64,000 nucleotides of DNA from Acanthosepion lycidas. Taxonomy: Eukaryota; Mollusca; Cephalopoda; Sepiida; Sepiidae. The position numbers and the translations under genes were made by a program. Below the pieces are notes generated by a model. The model ran no database searches. It worked only from the letters and a program-made list of their open reading frames with translations, and was not told the origin of the DNA. Positions 25,401 to 39,471 of this stretch are shown in pieces (the first letter of the stretch is position 1; every line of letters starts with the position of its first letter). The DNA lies in contig OZ010611.1 in assembly GCA_963932145.1 (NCBI GenBank), positions 57,173,292 to 57,237,291 of the forward strand, written 5' to 3'.

Positions 25401-28400
25401 TTGTGGGCACAGAATGGGTGATCAGTGTCTTATTCTCTTCTGTTTGTGCCTTGTGTTTACCTTTTTCTTCTATATTTAACATTATGTAGAGGCAAGGCCC
25501 CCTCTAAATCAGGATTGAAATTATTTTTCATTCTAATTCATAGAAATGGAGTAGCGTGCAATGGTGTCGTCTCATACAACTGTGAGTTAGTAGAAAAATT
25601 TGTGGGCACAAAATGGGTGATCAGTGACTTATTGTCTTCTGTTTGAGCCTTGTCTTTAGCTTTTTCTTCTATATTTAACATTATGTAGAGGCAAGGCCCC
25701 CCTCTAAATCTGGATTGAAATTATTTTTCATTCTAATTCATAGAAATGGAGTAGCGTGCAATGGTGTCGTCTCATACAACTGTGAGTTAGTAGAAAAATG
25801 TGTGGGCACAAAATGGGTGATCAGTGTTTTATTCTCTTCTGTTTGTGCCTTGTCTTTAGCTTTTTCTTCTATATGTAACATTATGTAGAGGCAAGGCCCC
25901 CCTCTAAATCTGGATTGAAATTATTTTTCATTCTAATTCATAGAAATGGAGTAGCGTGCAATGGTGTCGTCTCATACAACTGTGAGTTAGTAGAAAAATT
26001 TGGGGGCACAAAATGGGTTATCGGTGTATTATTCTCTTCTGTTTTTGCCTTGACTTTAGGTTTTCTTCTATATTTAACATTATGTAGAGGCAAGGCCCCC
26101 CTCTAAATCTGGATTGAAATTATTTTTCATTCTAATTCATAGAAATGGAGTAGCGTGAAATGGTGTCGTCTCATACAACTGTGAGTTAGTAGCAAAATTT
26201 GTGGGCACAAAATGGGTGATCAGTGTCTTATTCTCTTCTGTTTGTGCCTTGTCTTTACCTTTTTCTTCTATATTTAACATTATGTAGAGGCAAGGCCCCC
26301 TCTTAATCTGGATTGAAATTATTTTTCATTCTAATTCATAGAAATGGAGTAGCGTGCAATGGTGTCGTCTCATACAACTGTGAGTTAGTAGAAAAATTTG
26401 TGGGCACAAAATGGGTGATCAGTGACTTATTCTCTTCTGTTTGAGACTTGTCTTTAGCTTTTTCTTCTATATTTAACATTATGTAGAGGCAAGGCCCCCC
26501 TCTAAATCTGGATTGAAATTATTTTTCATTCTAATTCATAGAAATGGAGTAGCGTGCAATGGTGTCGTCTCATACAACTGTGAGTTAGTAGAAAAATTTG
26601 TGGACACAAAATGGGTGATCAGTGTTTTATTCTCTTCTGTTTGTGCCTTGTCTTTAGCTTTTTCTTCAAAATGTAACATTATGTAGAGGCAAGGCCCCCC
26701 TCTAAATCTGGATTGAAATTATTTTTCATTCTAATTCATAGAAATGGAGTAGCGTACAATGGTGTCGTCTCATACAACTGTGAGTTAATAGAAAAATTTG
26801 TGGGCAGAAAATGGATGATCAGTGTCTTATTCTCTTCTGTTTGTGCCTTGTCTTTAGCTTTTTCTTCTATATTTAACATTATGTAGAGGCAAGGCCCCCC
26901 TCTAAATCTGGATTGAAATTATTTTTCATTCTAATTCATAGAAATGGAGTAGCGTGCAATGGTGTCGTCTCATACAACTGTGAGTTAGTAGAAAAATTTG
27001 TGGGCACAAAATGTTTGATCAGTGACATATTCTCTTCTGTTTGTGCCTTGTCTTTAGCTTTGTCTTCTATATTTAACATTATGTAGAGGCAAGGCCCTCC
27101 TCTAAATCTGGATTGAAATTATTTTTCATTCTAATTCATAGAAATGGAGTAGCGTGCAATGGTGTCGTCTCATACAACTGTGAGTTAGTAGAAAAATTTG
27201 TGGGCACAAAATGGGTGATCAGTGACTTATTGTCTTCTGTTTGAGCCTTGTCTTTAGCTTTTTCTTCTATATTTAACATTATGTAGAGGCAAGGCCCCCC
27301 TCTAAATCTGGATTGAAATTATTTTTCATTCTAATTCATAGAAATGGAGTAGCGTGCAATGGTGTCGTCTCATACAACTGTGAGTTAGTAGAAAAATTTG
27401 TGGGCACAAAATGGGTGATCAGTGTTTTATTCTCTTCTGTTTGTGCCTTGTCTTTAGCTTTTTCTTCTATATGTAACATTATGTAGAGGCAAGGCCCCCC
27501 TCTAAATCTGGATTGAAATTATTTTTCATTCTAATTCATAGAAATGGAGTAGGGTGCAATGGTGTCGTCTCATACAACTGTGAGTTAGTAGAAAAATTTG
27601 TGGGCAGAAAATGGATGATCAGTGTCTTATTCTCTTCTGTTTGTGCCTTGTCTTTAGCTTTTTCTTCTATATTTAACATTATGTAGAGGCAAGGCCCCCC
27701 TCTAAATCTGGATTGAAATTATTTTTCATTCTAATTCATAGAAATGGAGTAGCGTGCAATGGTGTCGTCTCATACAACTGTGAGTTAGTAGAAAAATTTG
27801 TGGGCAGAAAATGGATGATCAGTGTCTTATTCTCTTCTGTTTGTGCCTTGTCTTTAGCTTTATCTTCTATATTTAACATTATGTAGAGGCAAGTCCCTCC
27901 TCTAAATCTGGATTGAAATTATTTTTCATTCTAATTCATAGAAATGGAGTAGCGTGCAATGGTGTCGTCTCATACAACTGTGAGTTAGTAGAAAAATTTG
28001 TGGGCACAAAATGTTTGATCAGTGACTTATTCTCTTCTGTTTGTGCCTTGTCTTTAGCTTTGTCTTCTATATTTAACATTATGTAGAGGCAAGGCCCTCC
28101 TCTAAATCTGGATTGAAATTATTTTTCATTCTAATTCATAGAAATGGAGTAGCGTGCAATGGTGTCGTCTCATACAACTGTGAGTTAGTAGCAAAATTTG
28201 TGGGCACAGAATGGGTGATCAGTGTCTTATTCTCTTCGGTTTGTGCCTTGTCTTTAGCTTTTTCTTCTATATTTAACATTATGTAGAGGCAAGTCCCTCC
28301 TCTAAATCTGGATTGAAATCATTTTTCATTCTAATTCATAGAAATGGAGTAGCGTGCAATGGTGTCGTCTCATAAAACTGTGAGTTAGTAGAAAAATTTG

Positions 28401-31400
28401 TGGGCACAAAATGTTTGTTCAGAGACTGATTCTCTTCTGTTTGTGCCTTGTCTTTAGCTTTTTCTTCTATATTTAACATTATGTAGAGGCAAGGCCCTCC
28501 TGTAAATCTGGATTGAAATTATTTTTCATTCTAATTCATAGAAATGGAGTAGCGTGCAATGGTGGCGTCTCATACAACTGTGAGTTAGTAGAAAAATATG
28601 GGGGCACAAAATGGGTTATCGGTGCCTTATTCTCTTCTGTTTTTGCCTTGACTTTAGCTTTTTCTTCTATATTTAACATTATGTAGAGGCAAGGCCCCCG
28701 TCTAAATCTGGATTGATATTATTTTTCAATCTAATTCATAGAAATGGAGTAGCGTGCAATGGTGTCGTCTCATACAACTGGGAGTTAGTAGCAAAATTTG
28801 TGGGCACAAAATGGGTGATCAGTGTCTTATTCTCTTCTGTTTGTGCCTTGTCTTTACCTTTTTCTTCTATATTTAACATTATGTAGAGGCAAGGCCCCCT
28901 CTTAATCTGGATTGAAATTATTTTTCATTCTAATTCATAGAAATGGAGTAGCGTGCAATGGTGTCGTCTCATACAACTATGAGTTAGTAGAAAAATTTGT
29001 GGGCACGAAATGGGTGATCAGTGACTTATTCTCTTCTGTTTGAGACTTGTCTTTAGCTTTTTCTTCTATATTTAACATTATGTAGAGGCAAGGCCCCCCT
29101 CTAAATCTGGATTGAAATTATTTTTCATTCTAATTCATAGAAATGGAGTAGCTTGCAATGGTGTCGTCTCATACAACTGTGAGTTAGTAGAAAAATTTGT
29201 GGACACAAAATGGGTGATCAGTGTTTTATTCTCTTCTGTTTGTGCCTTGTCTTTAGCTTTTTCTTCAAAATGTAACATTATGTAGAGGCAAGGCCCCCCT
29301 CTAAATCTGGATTGAAATTATTTTTCATTCTAATTCATAGAAATGGAGTAGCGTGCAATGGTGTCGTCTCATACAACTGTGAGTTAGAAGAAAAATTTGT
29401 GGGCACAAAATGGGTGATCAGTGACTTATTCTCTTCTGTTTGTGCCTTGTCTTTGGCTTTTTCTTATATATTTAACATTATGTAGAGGCAAGGCCCCCCT
29501 CTAAATCTGGATTGAAATTATTTTTCATTCTAATTCATAGAAATGGAGTAGCGTGGAATGGTGTCGTCTCATACAACTGTGAGTTAGTAGAAAAATTTGT
29601 GGGCACAAAATGTTTGATCAGAGACTTATTCTCTTCTGTTTGTGCCTTGTCTTTAGCTTTGTCTTCTATATTTAACATTATGTAGAGGCAAGGCCCTCCT
29701 CTAAATCTGGATTGAAATTATTTTTCATTCTAATTCATAGAAATGGAGTAGCGTGCAATGGTGTCGTCTCATACAACTGTGAGTTAGTAGAAAAATTTGT
29801 GGGCACAAAATGGGTGATCAGTGAATTATTGTCTTCTGTTTGAGCCTTGTCTTTAGCTTTTTCTTCTATATTTAACATTATGTAGAGGCAAGGCCCCCGT
29901 CTAAATCTGGATTGATATTATTTTTCATTCTAATTCATAGAAATGGAGTAGCGTGCAATGGTGTCGTCTCATACAACTGTGAGTTAGTAGAAAAATTTGG
30001 GGGCACAAAATGGGTTATCGGTGTATTATTCTCTTCTGTTTTTGCCTTGACTTTAGCTTTTTCTTCTATATTTAACATTATGTAGAGGCAAGGCCCCCCT
30101 CTAAATCTGGATTGAAATTATTTTTCATTCTAATTCATAGAAATGGAGTAGCGTGAAATGGTGTCGTCTCATACAACTGTGAGTTAGTAGCAAAATTTGT
30201 GGGCACAAAATGGGTGATCAGTGTCTTATTCTCTTCTGTTTGTGCCTTGTCTTTACCTTTTTCTTCTATATTTAACATTATGTAGAGGCAAGGCCCCCTC
30301 TTAATCTGGATTGAAATTATTTTTCATTCTAATTCATAGAAATGGAGTAGCGTGCAATGGTGTCGTCTCATACAACTGTGAGTTAGTAGAAAAATTTGTG
30401 GGCACAAAATGGGTGATCAGTGATTTATTCTCTTCTGTTTGAGCTTTGTCTTTAGCTTTTTCTTCTATATTAAACATTATGTAGAGGCAAGGCCACCTCT
30501 AAATCTGGATTGAAATTATTTTTCATTCTAATTCATAGAAATGGAGTAGCGTGCAATGGTGTCGTCTCATACAACTGTGAGTTAGTAGAAAAATGTGTGG
30601 GCACAAAATGGGTGATCAGTGACTTATTCTCTTCTGTTTGTGCCTTGTCTTTGGCTTTTTCTTATATATTTAACATTATGTAGAGGCAAGGCCCCCCTCT
30701 AAATCTGGATTGAAATTATTTTTATTCTAATTCATAGAAATGGAGTAGCGTGCAATGGTGTCGTCTCATACAACTGTGAGTTAGTAGAAAAATTTGTGGG
30801 CACAAAATGGGTGATCAGTGTCTTATTCTCTTCTGTTTGTGCCTTGTCTTTAGCTTTTTCTTCTATATTTAACATTATGGAGAGGCAAGGCCCCCCTCTA
30901 AATCTGGATTGAAATTATTTTTCATTCTAATTCATAGAAATGGAGTAGCGTGCAATGGTGTCGTCTCATACAACTGTGAGTTAGTAGAAAAATTTGTGGG
31001 CACAAAATGTTTCATCAGATTCTTATTCTCTTCTGTTTGTGCCTTGTCTTTAGCTTTTTCTTCTATATTTAACATTATGTAGAGGCAAGTCCCTCCTCTA
31101 AATCTGGATTGAAATCATTTTTCATTCTAATTCATAGAAATGGAGTAGAGTACAATGGTGTCGTCTCATGCAACCGTGAGTTAGTAGAAAAATTTGTGGG
31201 CACAAAATGCTTGATCAGAGACTTATTCTCTTCTGTTTGTGCCTTGTCTTTAGCTTTTTCTTATATATTTAACATTATGTAGAGGCAAGGCCCCCCTCTA
31301 AATCTGGATTGAAATTATTTTTCATTCTAATTCATAGAAATGGAGTAGCATGCAATGGTGTCGTCTCATACAACTGTGAGTTAGTAGAAAAATTTGGGGG
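22431..31400 (+). repeat. Mosaic of nested 4-, 9- and 12-monomer blocks
   Basis: Several offsets coexist. The block 22801-23550 recurs at about 25198-25950, an offset of 2397 bp shown by 'acatattctc' (22831/25228), 'cttattgtct' (23231/25628) and 'atatgtaac' (23474/25871). Part of the same block also repeats 799 bp downstream ('gctttgtc' near 22862 and 23661). The block of about 24181-25300 recurs at about 25978-27100, an offset of 1797 bp ('gttaatag' 24987/26784), including the odd 'cttcaaaatgtaac' unit. That unit appears a third time near 29265. This overlapping pattern is what repeated unequal exchange of different sizes produces. Confidence 0.85.
27083..27282 (+). repeat. Hybrid monomer at a one-unit deletion
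   Basis: The left part matches the unit near 25280 ('ccctcctc', 'atctgg'). The right part matches the next unit, near 25580 ('gtagaaaaatt', 'gacttattgtc'). The offset to the parental block changes from 1797 to 1598 bp across it, so one monomer was removed. The join lies between about 27109 and 27192. A similar hybrid occurs near 29683-29882 and probably shares its origin by duplication. Confidence 0.7.
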
Positions 31401-34400
31401 CACAAAATGGGTGATCGGTGTCTTATTCTTTTCTGTTTTTGCCCTGTCTTTAACTTTTTCTTCTATATTTAACATTATATAGAGGCAAGGCCCCCGTCTA
31501 AATCTGGATTGAAATTATTTTTCATTCTAATTCATAGAAATGGAGTAGCGTGCAATGGTGTCGTCTCATACAACTGTGAGTTAGTAGCAAAATTTGTGGG
31601 CACAAAATGGGTGATCAGTGAGTTATTCTCTTCTGTTTGAGCCTTGTCTTTAGCTTTTTCTTCTATATTTAACATTATGTAGAGGCAAGGCCCCCCTCTA
31701 AATCTGGATTGAAATAATTTTTCATTCTAATTAATAGAAATGGAGTAGCGTGCAATGGTGTCGTCTCATACAACTGTGAGTTAGTAGAAAAATTTGTGGG
31801 CACAAAATGTTTGATCAGAGTCTTATTCTCTTCTGTTTGTGCCTTGTCTTTAGCTTTTTCTTCTATATTTAACATTATGTAGAGGCAAGGCCCTCCTGTA
31901 AATCTGGATTGAAATTATTTTTCATTCTAATTCATAGAAATGGAGTAGCGTGCAATGGTGTCGTCTCATACAACTGTGAGTTAGTAGAAAAATTTGGGGG
32001 CACAAAATGGGTTATCGGTGTCTTATTCTCTTCTGTTTTTGCCTTGTCTTTAGCTTTTTCTTCTATATTTAACATTATGTAGAGGCAAGGCCCCCGTCTA
32101 AATCTGGATTGATATTATTTTTCATTCTAATTCATAGAAATGGAGTAGCGTGCAATGGTGTCGTCTCATACAACTGTGAGTTAGTAGCAAAATTTGTGGG
32201 CACAAAATGGGTGATCAGTGTCTTATTCTCTTCTGTTTGTGCCTTGTCTTTCGCTTTTTCTTCTATATTTAACATTATGTAGAGTCAAGGCCCTCCTGTA
32301 AATCTGGATTGAAATTATTTTTCATTCTAATTCATAGAAATGGAGTAGCGTGCAATGGTGTCGTCTCATACAACTGTGAGTTAGTAGAAAAATTTGGGGG
32401 CACAAAATGGGTTATCGGTGTCTTATTCTCTTCTGTTTTTGCCTTGTCTTTAGCTTTTTCTTCTATATTTAACATTATGTAGAGGCATGGCCCCCGTCTA
32501 AATCTGGATTGATATTATTTTTCATTCTAATTCATAGAAATGGAGTAGCGTGCAATGGTGTCGTCTCATACAACTGTGAGTTAGTAGCAAAATTTGTGGG
32601 CACAAAATGGGTGATCAGTGTCTTATTCTCTTCTATTTGTGCCTTGTCTTTAACTTTTTCTTCTATATTTAACACTATGTAGAGGCAAGGCCCCCTCTAA
32701 ATCTGGATTGAAATTATTTTTCATTCTAATTCATAGAAATGGAGTAGCGTGCAATGGTGTCGTCTCATACAACTGTGAGTTAGTAGAAAAATTTGTGAGC
32801 ACAAAATGGGTGATCAGTGATTTATTCTCTTCTGTTTGAGCTTTGTCTTTATCTTTTTCTTCTATATTTAACATTATGTAGAGGCTAGGCCCCCCTCTAA
32901 ATCTGGATTGAAATTATTTTTCATTCTAATTCATAGAAATGGAGTAGCGTGCAAGGGTGTCGTCTCATACAACTGTGAGTTAGTAGAAAAATTTGTGGGC
33001 AGAAAATGGATGATCAGTGTCTTATTCTCTTCTGTTTGTGCCTTGTCTTTAGCTTTTTCTTCTATATTTAACATTATGTAGAGGCAAAGCCCACCTCTAA
33101 ATCTGGATTGAAATTATTTTTCATTCTAATTCATAGAAATGGAGTAGCGTGCAATGGTGTCGTCTCATACAACTGCGAGTTAGTAGCAAAATTTCTCGGC
33201 ACAAAATGGGTGATCAGTGTCTTATTCTCTTCTGTTTGTGCCTTGTCTTTATCTTTTTCTTCTATATTTAACATTATGTAGAGGCAAGGCCCCCCTCTAG
33301 ATCTGGATTGAAATTATTTTTCATTCTAATTCATAGAAATGGAGTAGTGTGCAATGGTGTCATCTCATACAACTGTAATTTAGTAGAAAAATTTGTGGGC
33401 ACAAAATGGGTGATCAGTGTCTTATTCTCTTCTGTTTGTGCATTGTCTTTAGCTTTTTCTTCTATATTTAACATTATGTAGAGGCAAGGCCCCCGTCTAA
33501 ATCTGGATTGAAATTATTTTTCATTCTAATTCAAAGAAATGGAGTAGAGTGCAATGGTGTCGTCTCATATAACTGTGAGTTAGTAGCAAAATTTGTGGGC
33601 ACAAAATGGGTGATCAGTGTCTTATTCTCTTCTGTTTGTGCCTTGTCTTTACCTTTTTCTTCTATATTTAACATTATGTAGAGGCAAGGCCCCCCGCTAA
33701 ATCTGGATTGAAATTATTTTTCATTCTAATTCATAGAAATAGAGTAGCGTGCAATGGTGTCGTCTCATACAACTGTGAGTTAGTAGAAAAATTTGTCGGC
33801 ACAAAATGTTTGATCAGAGTCTTATTCTCTTCTGTTTGTGCCTTGTCTTTAGCTTTTTCTTCTATATTTAACATTATGTAGAGGCAAGGCCCCCTCTAAA
33901 TCTGGATTGAAATTATTTTTCATTCTAATTCATAGAAATGGAGTAGTGTGCAATGGTGTCGTCTCATACCACTGTGAGTTAGTACAAAAATTTGTGGGCA
34001 CAAAATGGGTGATCAGTGTCTTATTCTATTCCGTTTGTGCCTTGTCTTTAGCTTTTTCTTCTATATTTAACATTATGTAGAGGCAAGGCCCCCTCTAAAT
34101 CTGGATTGAAATTATTTTTCATTATAATTCATAGAAATGGAGTAGCGTGCAATGGTGTCGTCTCATACAACTGTGAGTTAGTAGAAAAATTTGTGGGCAC
34201 AAAATGGGTGATCAGTGACTTATTCTCTTCTGTTTGAGCCATGTCTTTAGCTTTTTCTTCTATATTTAACATTATGTAGAGGCAAGGATCCCTTCTAAAT
34301 CTGGATTGAAATTATTTTTCATTCTAATTCATAGAAATGGAGTAGCGTGCAATGGTGTCGTCTCATACAACTGTGAGTTAGTCGAAAAATTTGGGGGCAC

Positions 34401-37400
34401 AAAATGTTTGATCAGAGTCATATTCTCTTCTGTTTGTGCCTTGTCTTTACCTTTTTCTTCTATATTTAACATTATGTAGAAGCTAGGCCCCCTTCTAAAT
34501 CTGGATTGAAATTATTTTTCATTCTAATTCATAGAAATGGAGTAGCGTGCAATGGTGTCGTCTCATACAACTGTGAGTTAGTAGAAAAATTTGTGGGCAC
34601 AAAATGTTTGATCAGAGTCTTATTCTCTTCTGTTTGTGCCTTGTGTTTGGCTTTTTCTTCTATATATAACATTATGTAAAGGCAAGGCCCTCCTCAAAAT
34701 CTGGATTGAAATTATTTTTATTCTAATTCATAGAAATGGAGTAGCGTGCAATGGTGTCGTCTCATACAACTGTGAGTTAGTAGAAAAATTTGGGGGCACA
34801 AAATGGGTGATCAGTGTCTTATTCTCTTCTGTTTGTGCCTTGTCTTTAGCTTTTTCTTCTATATTTAACATTATGTAGAGGCAAGGCCCCCCTCTAAATC
34901 TGGATTGAAATTATTTTTCATTCTAATTCATAGAAATGGAGTAGCGTGCAATTGTGTCGTCTCATACAACTGTGTGTTAGTAGAAAAATTTGTGGGCACA
35001 AAATGTTTGTAATAGTCTTATTCTCTTCTGTTTATGCCTTGTCTTTAGCTTTTTCTTCTATATTTAACATTATGTAGAGGCAAGGCCCACCTCTAAATCT
35101 GTATTGAAATTATTTTTCATTCTCATTCATAGAAATGGAGTAGCGTGCAATTGTTTCGTCTCATACAACTGTGAGTTAGTACAAAAATTTGTGGGCGCAA
35201 AATGGGTGATCAGGGACTTATTCTCTTCTGTTTGTGCCTTGTCTTTAGCTTTTTCTTCTATATTTAACATTATGTAGAGGCAAGGCCCCCCTCTAAATCT
35301 GGATTGAAATTATTATTCATTCTAATTCATAGAAATGGAGTAGCGTGCAATGGTGTCGTCTCATACAACTGTGAGTTAGTAGAAAAATTTGTGGGCACAA
35401 AATTGGTGATCAGTGTCTTATTCTGTTCTGTTTGTGCCTTGTCTTTAGCTTTTTCTTCTATATTTAACATTATGTAGAGGCAAGGCCCCCCTCTAAATGT
35501 GGATTGAAATCATTCTTAATTCGAATTCATAGAAATGGAGTACCGTGCAATGGTGTCGTCTCATACAACTGTGAGTTAGTAGCAACATTTGTGGGCACAA
35601 AATGGGTGATCAGTGTCTTATTCTCTTCTGTGTGTGCCTTGTCTTTAGCTTTTTCTACTATATTTAACATTATGTAGACGCAGGGCCCTCCTCAAAATCT
35701 GGATTGAAATTATTTTTCATTCTAATTCATAGAAATGGAGTAGCGTGCAATGGTGTCAACTCATACAACTGTGTGTTAGTAGAAAAATTTGTGGGCACAA
35801 AATGGGTGATCAGTGACATATTCTCTTCTGTTTGTGCCTTGTCTTTACCTTTACCTTCGATATTTAACATTATGTAGAGGCAAGATCCCCCTCTAAATCT
35901 GGATTGAAATTATTTTCATTCTAATTCATAGAAATGGAGTAGCATGCAATGGTGTCGTCTCATATAACTGTGAGTTAGTAGCAAAATTTGTGGGCACAAA
36001 ATGGGTGATCACAGACTTATTCTCTTCTGTTTGTGCCTTGTATTTAGCTTTTTCTTCTATATTTAACATTATGTAGAGGCAAGGACCCCCTCTAAATCTG
36101 GATTGGAATTATTTTTCATTCAAATTCATAGAAATGGAATAGCGTGCAATGGTGTCGTCTCCTACAACTGTGAGTTAGTAGAAAGAATTCGTGGGCACAA
36201 AATGGGTGATCAGTGACTTATTCTGTTCTGTTTGAGCCTTGTCTTTACCTTTTTCTTCTATATTTAACATTATGTAGAGGCTAGGCCCCCCTCTAAATCT
36301 GGATTGAAATTATTTCTCATTCTAATTCATAGAAGTGGAGTAACGTGCAATGGTTTCGTCTCATACAACTGTGTGTTAGTATAAAAATTTGTGGGCACAA
36401 AATGGGTGATCAGTGTCTTATTCTCTTCTGTTTGTGCCTTGTCTTTACATTTTTCTTCTATATTTAACATTATGTAGAGGCAAGGACCCCCTCTAAATCT
36501 GGATTGAAATTATTTTTCATTCTAACTCATAGAAATGGAGTAGCGTGCAATGGTGTCGTCTCATATAACTGTGAGTTAGTAGAAAAATTTGTGGGCACAA
36601 AATGGGTGATCAGTGACTTATTCTCTTCTGTTTGAGCCTTGCCTTTACCTTTTTCTTCCATATATAACATTATGTAGAGGCAAGGCCCCCCTCTAAATCT
36701 GGATTGAAATTATTTTTCATTCTAATTCATAGAAATGGAGTAGCGAGCAATGGTGTCGTCTCATACAAATGTGATTTAGTAGAAAAATTTGAGGGCACAA
36801 AATGGGTGATCAGTGACTTATTCTCTTCTGTTTGTGCCTTGTCTTTACCTTTTTCTTCTATATTTAACATTATGTAGAGGCAAGGCCCCCCTCTAAATCT
36901 GGATTGAAATTATTTTTCATTCTAATTCATAGAAATGGAGTAGCGAGCAATGGTGTCGTCTCATACAAATGTGATTTAGTAGAAAAATTTGAGGAGACAA
37001 AATGGGTGATCAGTGTCTTATTCTCTTCTGTTTGTGCCTTGTCTTTACCTTTTTCTTCTATATTTAACATTATGTAGAGGCAAGGCCCCCCTCTAAATCT
37101 GGATTGAAATTATTTTTCATTCTAATTCATAGAAATGGAGTAGTATGCAATGGTGTCATCTCATACAACTGTGAGTTAGTAGAAAAATTTGTGGGCACAA
37201 AATGGGTGATCAGTGTCTTATTCTCTTCTGTTTGTGCCTTGTCTTGAGGTTTTCTTCTATATTTAACATAATGTAGAGGCAAGGCCCCCCTCTAAATCTG
37301 GATTGAAATTATTTTTCATTCTAATTCATAGAAATGGAGTAGCGTGGAATGGTGTCGTCTCATACAAATGTGATTTAGTAGCAAAATTTGTGGGCACAAA

Positions 37401-37672
37401 ACGGGTGATCAGTGACTTATTCTCTTCTGTTTGTGCCTTGTCTTTACCTTTTTCCTCTATATTTAACATTATGTAGAGGCAAGGCCCCCCTCTAAATCTG
37501 GATTGAAATTATTTTTCATTCTAATTCATAGAAAGAGCGTAGCGTGCAATGGTGTCGTCTCATACAACTGTGAGTTAGTAGAAAAATTTGTGGGCACAAA
37601 ATGGGTGATCCGTGTCTTATTCTCTTCTGTTTGTGCCTTGTCTTTTCTTTTTTCTTCTATATTTAACATTAT
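31401..37672 (+). repeat. Mostly unordered monomers with local dimers
   Basis: Units carry 'gggttatcgg', 'gatattatttt', 'gtagcaaaatt' and assorted private changes, with more scatter from about 33 to 36.5 kb than on either side. Near 34985 one unit has lost the TGATCA site ('tttgtaatagtc'). Two adjacent units with 'gcgagcaatgg', 'caaatgtgattt' and 'tttgagg' sit 200 bp apart near 36745 and 36945. Units resembling members B and C of the following 8-mer occur at about 36275-36670, perhaps the remains of an earlier copy. Confidence 0.8.
31883..32682 (+). repeat. Tandem 400-bp dimer (two copies)
   Basis: 'ccctcctgta' is at 31891 and 32291. 'aatttggggg' with 'gggttatcgg' follows in both, then 'cccccgtcta', 'gattgatatt' and 'ttagtagcaa', all at an offset of exactly 400 bp. 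I saw only a few single-base differences, such as 'gagtcaagg' and 'gcatgg' in copy 2. A recent two-monomer duplication is the simple reading. Confidence 0.85.
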
Positions 37673-39271
37673 GTAGAGGCTAGGACCCCCTCTAAATCTG
37701 GATTGAAATTATTTCCCATTCTAATTCATAGAAATGGAGTAACGTGCAATGGTTTCGTCTCATACAACTGTGAATTAGTAGAAAAATTTGTGGGCAAAAA
37801 ATGGGTGATCAGTGTCTTATTCTCTTCTGTTTGTGCCTTGTCTTTACCTTTTTCTTCTATATTTAACATTATGTAGAGGCTAGGCCCCCCTCTAAATCTG
37901 GATTGAAATTATTTCTCATTCTAATTCATAGAAATAGAGTAACGTGCAATGGTTTCGTCTCATACAACTGTGTGTTAGTATAAAAATTTGTGGGCACGAA
38001 ATTGGTGATCAGTGTCTTATTCTCTTCTGTTTGTGCCTTGTCTTTACCTTTTTCTTCTATATTTAACATTATGTAGAGGCAAGGTCCCCCTCTAAATCTG
38101 GATTGAAATTATTTTTCATTCTAATTCATAGAAATGGTGTAGCGTGCAATGGTGTCGTCTCATATAACTGTGAGTTAGTAGAAAAATTTGTGGGCACAAA
38201 ATGGGTGATCAGTGTCTTATTCTCTTCTGTTTGTGCCTTGTCTTTACCATTTTCTTCTATATTTAACATTATGTAGAGGCAAGGCCCCCCTCTAAATCTG
38301 GATTGAAATTATTTTTCATTCCAATTCATAGAAATGGCGTAGCGGGCAATGGTGTCGTCTCATACAACTGTGAGTTAGTAGAAAAATTTGTGGGCACAAA
38401 ATGGGTGATCCGTGTCTTATTCTCTTCTGTTTGTGCCTTGTCTTTACTTTTTTCTTCTATATTTAACATTATGTAGAGGCTAGGCCCCCTTCTAAATCTG
38501 GATTGAAATTATTTCCCATTCTAATTCATAGAAATGGAGTAGCGTGGAATGGTGTCGTCTCATACAACTGTGAGTTAGTAGAAAAATTTGTGGGCACAAA
38601 ATGGGTGATCAGTGTCTTATTCTCTTCTGTTTGTCCCTTGTCTTTAACCTTTTCTTCTATATTTAACATTATGTAGAGGCAAGGCCCCCTCTAAATCTGG
38701 ATTGAAATTATTTTTCATTCTAATTCATAGAAATGGAGTAGCGTGCAATGGTGTTGTCTCATACAACTGTGAGATAGTAGAAAAATTCGTGGGCACAAAA
38801 TGGGTCTTCAGTCGCTTAGTCTCTTCTGTTTGAGCTTTGTCTTTAGCTTTTTCTTCTATATTTAACATTATGTAGAGGCAAGGCCCCCCTCTAAATCTGG
38901 ATTGAAATTATTTTTCATTCTAATTCATAGAAATGGAGTAGCGAGCAATGGTGTCGTCTCATACAAATGTGATTTAGTAGAAAAATTTGAGGGCACAAAA
39001 TGGGTGATCAGTGTCTTATTCTCTTCTGTTTGTGCCTTGTCTTTACCATTTTCTTCTATATTTAACATTATGTAGAGGCAAGGGCCCCCTCTAAATCTGG
39101 ATTGAAATTATTTTTCATTCCAATTCATAGAAATGGCGTAGCGGGCAATGGTGTCGTCTCATACAACTGTGAGTTAGTAGAAAAATTTGTGGGCACAAAA
39201 TGGGTGATCCGTGTCTTATTCTCTTCTGTTTGTGCCTTGTCTTTACTTTTTTCTTCTATATTTAACATTAT
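37673..39271 (+). repeat. 1599-bp 8-mer higher-order repeat, full copy
   Basis: Eight monomers can be told apart: A (gga-C-run, 'tttcccatt', aacg), B ('tttctcatt', 'aatagag'), C ('aggtcccc', 'ggtgtag', 'catataac'), D ('cattccaatt', 'ggcgtagcggg'), E ('tttcccatt', 'gtggaatgg'), F ('ttgtctc', 'gagatag', 'attcgtgg', 'gtcgctta'), G ('gcgagcaatgg', 'aaatgtgattt') and H ('gggcccc', 'cattccaatt'). The A-specific base is at 37685 and recurs at 39284, 1599 bp later. This is the only copy here with all eight units, so it is the best view of the ancestral cycle. Confidence 0.88.
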
Positions 39272-39471
39272 GTAGAGGCTAGGACCCCCTCTAAATCTGG
39301 ATTGAAATTATTTCTCATTCTAATTCATAGAAATAGAGTAACGTGCAATGGTTTCGTCTCATACAACTGTGTGTTAGTATAAAAATTTGTGGGCACGAAA
39401 TTGGTGATCAGTGTCTTATTCTCTTCTGTTTGTGCCTTGTCTTTACCTTTTTCTTCTATATTTAACATTAT
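39272..39471 (+). repeat. A/B hybrid monomer
   Basis: The unit begins like A (the a at 39284 in 'aggacccc') and continues like B ('tttctcatt' with t at 39315, then 'aatagag', 'gtgtgttag', 'ataaaaattt', 'gggcacgaaatt'). Copies 1 and 3 hold separate A and B units. The switch therefore lies in the 30 bp between 39284 and 39315, and exactly one monomer was deleted with the period preserved. Confidence 0.85.

Noticed and set aside
37751..37768. Possible CENP-B box in units with 'tttcgtctcatacaact'
   Set aside because: The first half fits (TTCG, then A after four bases) but the required CGGG in the second half is CAAC. Most monomers also read 'gtcg' in place of 'ttcg'.
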